Shown: piece after piece, positions 6,266-10,052 of the stretch
Layout of the letters: the number at the start of each line of letters is the position of its first letter
Numbering within the stretch: the stretch's first letter is position 1
Source: an uncultured Flavobacteriales bacterium
GTDB lineage: Bacteria; Bacteroidota; Bacteroidia; Flavobacteriales; Crocinitomicaceae
NCBI GenBank assembly: GCA_946886545.1
Contig: CAMPIU010000068.1
Coordinates: 1-10,052 of the forward strand
Length of the DNA: 10,052 bases
Direction of reading: 5' to 3'
Notes under the pieces: model-generated
The model's database searches: none
Told to the model about the DNA's origin: nothing
Seen by the model: the letters and a program-made list of their open reading frames with translations, nothing else
Program-made: the position numbers and the translations under genes

Positions 6266-6416
6266 AGAATGGCATTTGAAGAATAAAATGCCCAAGAACG
6301 CAACTGAAATCGAGCGGGAAAACTGGCATCTGGAACACGAGAAGAATTGTGACTGTCGCCCGATGCCTGCCAGATTAAAGGAAAAAATACAAAAAAAATC
6401 AAAACCTGAATCTTAA
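6252..6416 (+). CDS. Small 54-aa conserved-looking hypothetical protein
   Basis: The reading frame from ATG 6252 to TAA 6414-6416 gives a basic, His- and Trp-containing protein beginning MSLNKEWHLKNKMPKNATEI, with WHLEHEKNCDCRPMP in the middle and a Lys-rich end. The pattern 'WH..N.MPKNAT...R..WH.EH..NC.CR' is one I recall from very short uncharacterised Bacteroidota proteins, so I treat it as real. It overlaps the end of the rhodanese/thioredoxin gene by 14 nt in a different frame, suggesting translational coupling. The two Cys (33 and 35) and several His residues could bind metal or a thiol ligand, but no function is known to me. An in-frame Met13 is a possible alternative start. Confidence 0.72.
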   Translation: MSLNKEWHLKNKMPKNATEIERENWHLEHEKNCDCRPMPARLKEKIQKKSKPES

Positions 6417-6461
6417 GATTCCTATTTACAAGGAGATAACAAACCTATAATACTTGAAAAA

Positions 6462-7451
6462 ATGAAAATGATAATCTATAGCTTTCATGCATTTGAACAG
6501 CCATACTTCGAAAAGGTCAACAGGAACAACCATCAGTTATTATTTTCGGAACAGAGGCTTTCTGAAAAAACCGTTTCACTATGTGAAGGGTTCGATGCTG
6601 TAAGTTTATTTACCAGCGACGATGCTTCTGCTCCGATACTCGAACTCTTGCATCAAAAAGGAATTCGTTTCATCCTGCTGCGTTCTGCAGGGTACAATCA
6701 TGTTGACCTGCTAAAAGCAAAACAGCTCGGTATGCGGGTGGCGCGTGTCCCTGCCTATTCTCCGTTTTCTGTTGCTGAACATGCTGTAGCTCTGATGCTT
6801 GCACTCAACCGGAAACTGATTCACTCACATTCCCGTGTTATGGAACAAAATTTCTTACTGGATGGCTTGACCGGTTTCGATATGAATGGAAAAACTGTCG
6901 GAATAATGGGTACCGGAAAGATCGGTTCTACCATTGCACGTATTCTTCATGGTTTCGGTTGTCGTTTACTGGCCTTTGATCAAGAAGAAAACGAGGAGAT
7001 CAAACAGCGCTACCAGGTAGAGTATACTAATCGCGAAACACTTTATAAGATGTCGGATATCATTACCCTGCATCTCCCGCTTAATGAGCAAACGCATTAC
7101 ATCATCGACCGAAAGGATATCGCCGGAATGAAACCGGGAGTAATGCTGATCAATACAGCACGTGGTGGACTGGTAAACTCCCTTGAGGTAATCCGGTCAT
7201 TAAAAAACGGACACATGGGTTATTTTGGGATGGATGTCTACGAAAATGAATCTGATTTGTTCTTCGGAAACCATTCACAGGATATCATCCGGGATGACAT
7301 ATTTGCCCGGCTTATGACCTTCCCGAATGTGCTGATAACCGGTCACCAGGGATTCCTGACCGATACTGCTTTGAAAAACATTTGCGAAACAACTCTATAT
7401 AACCTGGATTGTTTTGCAAAAGGAATTGCCTCCGGAAATGATCTAATCTGA
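6462..7451 (+). CDS. ldhA: D-lactate dehydrogenase-type 2-hydroxyacid dehydrogenase
   Basis: 329 residues, the usual length of NAD-dependent D-lactate dehydrogenases, reducing pyruvate to D-lactate in the cytosol. The Rossmann motif GTGKIG is at 150-155 with Asp173 at the end of the second strand, favouring NAD over NADP. Catalytic residues of the family are seen: Arg234 in NTARGGLVNS, an acidic residue in GMDVYENESDLFF (Glu261 or Glu263), and His295 in TGHQGFLT. RSAGYNHVDL (74-83) and AYSPFSVAEHAVALMLALNR are typical of the D-LDH subgroup. ATG 6462 is taken as the start; Met3 is possible. An AAGGAGAT sequence at 6430-6437 lies too far upstream (24 nt) to be a normal ribosome-binding site. 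It follows the small gene by 45 nt and is probably co-transcribed, which fits fermentation or low-oxygen metabolism. A related 2-hydroxyacid substrate cannot be excluded. Confidence 0.9.
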   Translation: MKMIIYSFHAFEQPYFEKVNRNNHQLLFSEQRLSEKTVSLCEGFDAVSLFTSDDASAPILELLHQKGIRFILLRSAGYNHVDLLKAKQLGMRVARVPAYSPFSVAEHAVALMLALNRKLIHSHSRVMEQNFLLDGLTGFDMNGKTVGIMGTGKIGSTIARILHGFGCRLLAFDQEENEEIKQRYQVEYTNRETLYKMSDIITLHLPLNEQTHYIIDRKDIAGMKPGVMLINTARGGLVNSLEVIRSLKNGHMGYFGMDVYENESDLFFGNHSQDIIRDDIFARLMTFPNVLITGHQGFLTDTALKNICETTLYNLDCFAKGIASGNDLI

Positions 7452-7464
7452 GTAGAAGAAAAAC

Positions 7465-7875
7465 TCAATCCTGCTGTTTCAGAAAGTAGCGGATAAGGTC
7501 CGTTGTGGTCACTATGCCCCTCACCTGCTTATCGCGTGTAACTACAACTGAGCTGAACTCGCCCTTTGCCAGGAGTGCACCAACATCTGCAATCGAAGTA
7601 TCCTCGCTGACTGAAACGGGATTGAGTGACATAACGTCTGCAACCGTTTTCACTGAATAAACGGGTTCGTTATCATCAAGTGTTGCATCGCTGATCGCAC
7701 GCATATAATCAACCAGGCTCACCATACCGACCAGTACATTGTTTTCCGTAACCGGAATATGACGATGAAAACTATCTTTCTCGTACAGGTGTTTGATAAC
7801 CAGTATTTTTTGTTGAGGACCGACACATTCAACGGGCGCGGTCATGATGGTCGATACAGGTAATTGCAAATCCAT
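7465..7875 (-). CDS. Two-CBS-domain protein
   Basis: 136 residues made almost only of a CBS pair. CBS1 covers about 8-62 (STIMTAPVECVGPQQKI ... HIPVTENNVLVGMVSLVDYM) and CBS2 about 78-133 (VADVMSLNPVSVSEDTSIAD ... SVVVTRDKQVRGIVTTTDLI). Such stand-alone Bateman modules bind adenine nucleotides such as AMP, ATP or S-adenosylmethionine and often sense energy state; there is no output domain here. It converges on the dehydrogenase gene with only 13 nt between the stops. The 242-bp divergent region upstream is shared with the zinc-ribbon gene and has several dyads. A stress or energy-sensing role is inferred from the family and neighbours. The ligand is unknown. Confidence 0.9.
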   Translation of the reverse strand: MDLQLPVSTIMTAPVECVGPQQKILVIKHLYEKDSFHRHIPVTENNVLVGMVSLVDYMRAISDATLDDNEPVYSVKTVADVMSLNPVSVSEDTSIADVGALLAKGEFSSVVVTRDKQVRGIVTTTDLIRYFLKQQD

Positions 7876-7959
7876 GCGTATATTATTTAATTAAAAAACT
7901 GTAGGGAAAATTCCCCGGTCCGTGCAGCGTACTTTTTGTTCTATGAAAGAATTCATGCA

Positions 7960-8005
7960 TGATAAGCCGGTGGAACAATATCATCCCAAGTGCTGATACT
8001 TATCA
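7960..8005. promoter_or_regulatory. TGATA/TATCA inverted-repeat cluster in the divergent region
   Basis: TGATA occurs at 7960-7964 and 7994-7998, and TATCA at 7979-7983 and 8001-8005. The last pair forms a TGATA-CT-TATCA dyad. A further GGGAA-AA-TTCCC dyad is at 7904-7915. They lie between the CBS gene and the zinc-ribbon gene and may be operator half-sites. No clean TTG/TAnnTTTG promoter was found on either strand here. Confidence 0.25.
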
Positions 8006-8017
8006 TCTTTTCACTGT

Positions 8018-8056
8018 GTTAAATGTAGGAAATTAGCTCAATGAAAACAATAACAA
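8018..8056 (+). repeat. Copy 1 of a shared leader-like sequence
   Basis: The stretch 8029-8056 matches 9412-9439 at 25 of 28 positions, including 18 identical bases in a row (GAAATTAGCTCAATGAAA), with weaker similarity back to 8018. Here the ATG opens only MKTITN before a stop, whereas in copy 2 the same ATG starts a 130-codon gene. Confidence 0.5.
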
Positions 8057-8117
8057 ATTGACACATATTTGTTGTGTAAGGAAGGATATTATAAATATAA
8101 CGTAACAACAGAAAAAG

Positions 8118-8384
8118 ATGAAAGAATATAAATTCTGTCAAAGCTGCGGTTATCCGTTAAAAAAGGATACAAAAGGCAGTACGGAGAAAGACGGATCACG
8201 AAACAATAAGTATTGTTCCATGTGTTACCAAAACGGAGAATTTCTTACTCCGCCCGATGTTGACACTGCAAAAAAAATGCAGACCTTTTGTATCACGGAA
8301 ATGAAGAAGGCCGGAATGAATGGTTTATTTGCATGGCTGGCTACCCGGTCAATTCCAAAACTGGAGCGATGGAAACAAAAATGA
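8118..8384 (+). CDS. Small zinc-ribbon protein (putative zinc ribbon domain, Zn_ribbon_2-like)
   Basis: 88 residues. Two CxxC knuckles, Cys7/Cys10 (FCQSCGYPLKKD) and Cys33/Cys36 (YCSMCYQNGEFLTPP), form a four-Cys zinc site. The layout 'CQSCG.PL...T..DGS....YC..CYQ.GEF..P' followed by a helix and a 'PKLERWK' end matches the family known as putative zinc ribbon domain. These proteins are small and cytosolic and have no settled function; they are sometimes fused to transcriptional regulators. It is transcribed away from the CBS gene and is followed after 44 nt by the toroid-fold gene. The GAAAAAG before the ATG may be a weak ribosome-binding site. Domain call is firm, role unknown. Confidence 0.88.
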   Translation: MKEYKFCQSCGYPLKKDTKGSTEKDGSRNNKYCSMCYQNGEFLTPPDVDTAKKMQTFCITEMKKAGMNGLFAWLATRSIPKLERWKQK

Positions 8385-8428
8385 TCACCTGAATGCAAGT
8401 CATCTGCAAAAAATCATGATTAAATGCC

Positions 8429-9379
8429 ATGAACAAAGAACAAATAATAGAATGGTTACTCCAGGGTGATGTTTCCATACAATACCAGGTTTACCGTGAT
8501 TTGCTGGGAATCGAAAAAAAAGAACTTCAACAAAGCATAGCCTGCGAAGGATGGGGAAGAAAATACTTGTCTCTACGGAATGCCGATGGACATTGGGGTG
8601 ACAGATTCTATCAGCCAAAATGGATTTCGACCCACTATACCCTGCTCGATCTTTGCAATTTGTGTCTTTCCCCGGATAACGAAACAGTCCGCGAAACAAT
8701 CGCTTTGGTTTTACAGGATGGTAAGGCAGAAGATGGAGGAATTCCACTCGGACCGTCCACCCTGAAGTACAGCGATCTTTGTGTTAATGGAATGTTTTTA
8801 AACTATGCTTCTTATTTTAATACACCTGAAAAAGATTTGTATTCCATTGTGGACTCGATACTGAATGAGCGTATGCCCGATGGTGGGTTTAACTGCAGGA
8901 CCACAAGAAGCGGCGCAAGTCACAGCTCTCTTCATACGACGATCTCAGTATCGGAAGGATTGTATGAGTTCCTGAAAGCCGGATATACTTACCGCGCGGA
9001 TGCCATAAAGGATGCCCTAAAAAGTTCTGTGGAATTTATCCTGCAACACCAGTTATTTATCTCGGACCGAACCGGCCTGATTATCCATAAAGATTTTCTG
9101 AAATTAACCTACCCCTGCAGATGGAAATACGATATTCTGCGGGCCCTGGATTGGTTTCAATATGCGGGAATCGAATGGGACGACAGAATGAAAGCAGCAA
9201 TAGAAGTTCTTCTCGAAAAAAGAAACAAAGCAGGAAGCTGGAACCTGCAGGCTGCTCATCCGGGTCAGGTACATTTCAAAATGGAGGAAACAGGGAAACC
9301 GAGCAGATGGATCACGCTGAGAGCTTTGCGGGTATTGAAACAATTTGATCAGGAAAATGCAAATCATCCTGCTCCATGA
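8429..9379 (+). CDS. Alpha/alpha-toroid protein, squalene-cyclase/prenyltransferase-like fold, function unknown
   Basis: 316 residues, with no signal peptide or membrane segment. The sequence is built from helical repeats with Gly- and Trp-containing turns like the QW motifs of terpenoid cyclases: DGHWGDRFYQPKW (53-65), EDGGIPLG (101-108), DGGFNCR (151-157) and AGSWNL (268-273). This marks the six-hairpin toroid shared by squalene cyclases, prenyltransferases and polysaccharide-acting toroid enzymes. The DxDD catalytic motif of class II cyclases is not seen, and the protein is about half the length of a squalene-hopene cyclase, so it is not a complete triterpene cyclase. Conserved-looking His, Asp and Cys residues (SDLCVNGMFL, SHSSLHTT, YPCRWKYDILRAL) could line a central pocket. 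I recall similar Bacteroidota and Firmicutes proteins annotated as squalene-cyclase-like or hypothetical. ATG 8429 is the first in-frame start. Confidence 0.78.
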   Translation: MNKEQIIEWLLQGDVSIQYQVYRDLLGIEKKELQQSIACEGWGRKYLSLRNADGHWGDRFYQPKWISTHYTLLDLCNLCLSPDNETVRETIALVLQDGKAEDGGIPLGPSTLKYSDLCVNGMFLNYASYFNTPEKDLYSIVDSILNERMPDGGFNCRTTRSGASHSSLHTTISVSEGLYEFLKAGYTYRADAIKDALKSSVEFILQHQLFISDRTGLIIHKDFLKLTYPCRWKYDILRALDWFQYAGIEWDDRMKAAIEVLLEKRNKAGSWNLQAAHPGQVHFKMEETGKPSRWITLRALRVLKQFDQENANHPAP

Positions 9380-9395
9380 TATTGATCATTTTTTT
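9376..9395 (+). terminator. Weak intrinsic terminator after the toroid gene
   Basis: ATGAT-ATTG-ATCAT (9376-9389) is a perfect but AT-rich 5-bp hairpin overlapping the stop codon, and its 3' arm runs directly into seven T residues (9389-9395). The U-tract fits an intrinsic terminator; the weak stem lowers confidence. Confidence 0.3.
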
Positions 9396-9400
9396 CGGAC

Positions 9401-9439
9401 GTTAAGTATCAGAAATTAGCTCAATGAAAGCAAAAACAT
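9401..9439 (+). repeat. Copy 2 of a shared leader-like sequence
   Basis: This is the counterpart of 8018-8056 and spans the leader and first five codons of the phasin-like gene. The identity extends across the start codon (CTCAATGAAA) and upstream into non-coding bases, so it may be a common regulatory leader or the trace of a duplication. Confidence 0.5.
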
Positions 9440-9816
9440 TAATCGAGTTGGCAGCCTTGTCTGCAAACCTGTACGCTATCTCCAGGGAGACACATCTCAT
9501 GGAGAAGCTCAAAGACCTCTCGGAGCAGGGGCGCGATAAACTGAACGAGTTTATGTCGGAAAAAAGTGTGGACGAACATGGAAACGAAATCCCCTTTTCG
9601 GAAAGATTGCTGCTGAAAGCAAAAGAAGCCCGGGAAGAGTTGGAAATCAGGATCGGTGAAATGGTCACGGCCTTTTACGAGAAGGTAAATATTGCTCATA
9701 CCGACAAGTTAAAAGAGCTGGAAAACAAACTGGACGAGATAAGTAAAAATCTGGCATTGGCGGAAGCACGTATCAATCACCTCGAAAATAAAGGTGGCAC
9801 GGATGGCGCTGTTTGA
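9424..9816 (+). CDS. Helical phasin-like hypothetical protein
   Basis: 130 residues, highly charged and almost entirely helical. The N-terminal part (KTLIELAALSANLYAISRE) is amphipathic. The middle has LMEKLKDLSEQGRDKLNEFM, and residues about 93-123 form a coiled coil with Leu/Ile heptads (KLKELENKLDEISKNLALAE). Length and charge pattern resemble phasins and other granule- or lipid-associated helical proteins, but no specific signature proves this. Its stop lies 14 nt inside the following UbiB-like gene, so the two are translated together, and the pair probably works jointly. Phasin family membership is tentative; 'coiled-coil hypothetical protein' is the safe name. There are no Cys residues and no signal peptide. 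Confidence 0.78.
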   Translation: MKAKTLIELAALSANLYAISRETHLMEKLKDLSEQGRDKLNEFMSEKSVDEHGNEIPFSERLLLKAKEAREELEIRIGEMVTAFYEKVNIAHTDKLKELENKLDEISKNLALAEARINHLENKGGTDGAV

Positions 9817-10052
9817 TTCCATACGGCGACGATACCGGTCCTTCGTTCGGTTTAATCATATCCTTCGCATTTTTGTACGTTACGGTTACAAGGATATTGT
9901 TTCCTACCTGATCGAAACCAGGAGATTTCCCCTGCTTCAAAAGCTGATTCCAAGAGCTTCACGAAGAGATGCCCGGAAGTATAGCAAGTATGAAAAAATG
10001 CGCCTGGTATGTGAGGAACTCGGACCGACATTTATCAAATTCGGGCAGATTC
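9803..10052 (+). CDS. UbiB/AarF (ABC1) atypical kinase family protein (partial, 5' end only)
   Basis: Eighty-three codons run from ATG 9803 to the window edge. The N-terminus (MALFDSIRRRYRSFVRFNHI) is basic and is followed by LRIFVRYGYKDIVSYLIETR. EELGPTFIKFGQI then gives the KxGQ motif (Lys79 to Gln82), diagnostic of the UbiB/ABC1 protein-kinase-like family. In that family KxGQ belongs to the N-terminal extension that covers the active site, and members act on ubiquinone or other isoprenoid-lipid metabolism and distribution as ATPases. The kinase core and any C-terminal membrane helices lie outside the window. AAAGGTGG at 9791-9798 lies just before the ATG and may serve as ribosome-binding site. 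The 14-nt overlap with the phasin-like gene suggests coupling. Confidence 0.85.
   Translation, partial: MALFDSIRRRYRSFVRFNHILRIFVRYGYKDIVSYLIETRRFPLLQKLIPRASRRDARKYSKYEKMRLVCEELGPTFIKFGQI

Noticed and set aside
7449..7467. TGAGT...ACTCA hairpin between the convergent dehydrogenase and CBS genes
   Set aside because: A 5-bp stem with a 9-nt loop, overlapping both coding ends and without a U-tract, is too weak to call a terminator.
8061..8077. ACACA-N7-TGTGT dyad and CATATTTG as promoter for the zinc-ribbon gene
   Set aside because: No TTG at 19-21 nt upstream and short arms; kept only as a possibility.

Overview
The window looks like chromosomal DNA of a Bacteroidota bacterium. The pointers are a BBP2/OmpL-type outer-membrane beta-barrel whose signal peptide ends in Ala-Gln, a compact mlaE-mlaF-mlaD operon, weak or absent Shine-Dalgarno sequences, candidate promoters of the TTG-N19/20-TAnnTTTG kind, and small proteins that resemble families I know only from that phylum. 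No identification below phylum is possible. Functional names rest on motif recognition by eye; no search was run.

Left part (1-5177, all minus strand). It ends in the start of a beta-barrel gene that runs off the left edge (1-372). Next is the most unusual gene (460-2232): an N-terminal segment of the kind found on cargo proteins of extracellular contractile injection systems (eCIS), then a calpain-type (family C2) cysteine protease with Cys, His and Asn in place, then a 120-residue stretch that is 40% Gln, and finally a KRQK cluster resembling a eukaryotic nuclear-localisation signal. It has its own candidate promoter, which fixes the start at 2232. Upstream lies a lipid-transport operon read from 5177 down to 2326: an unnamed 121-aa protein, MlaE permease, MlaF ATPase and MlaD. 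Both overlaps between mla genes are ATGA.

Middle (5178-8117). A 320-bp intergenic region carries a candidate promoter for the mla operon and, toward the plus-strand gene, three inverted repeats whose centres are about 20 bp apart. They precede a plus-strand set: a membrane-anchored rhodanese/thioredoxin-like fusion, an overlapping 54-aa protein, and a D-lactate dehydrogenase-type enzyme. A two-CBS-domain protein converges on these. Together they suggest a redox, low-oxygen or stress-response module, possibly under a CRP/FNR-type regulator; that is inference.

Right part (8118-10052, plus strand). A small zinc-ribbon protein is followed by an alpha/alpha-toroid protein of the squalene-cyclase/prenyltransferase fold without an obvious catalytic motif, a helical phasin-like protein, and the first 83 codons of a UbiB/AarF (ABC1) kinase-like gene that overlaps it by 14 nt. 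A 5'-leader sequence just before the phasin-like start is also found in the non-coding region before the zinc-ribbon gene.

No rRNA, tRNA, CRISPR array, insertion sequence or eCIS structural gene was seen.
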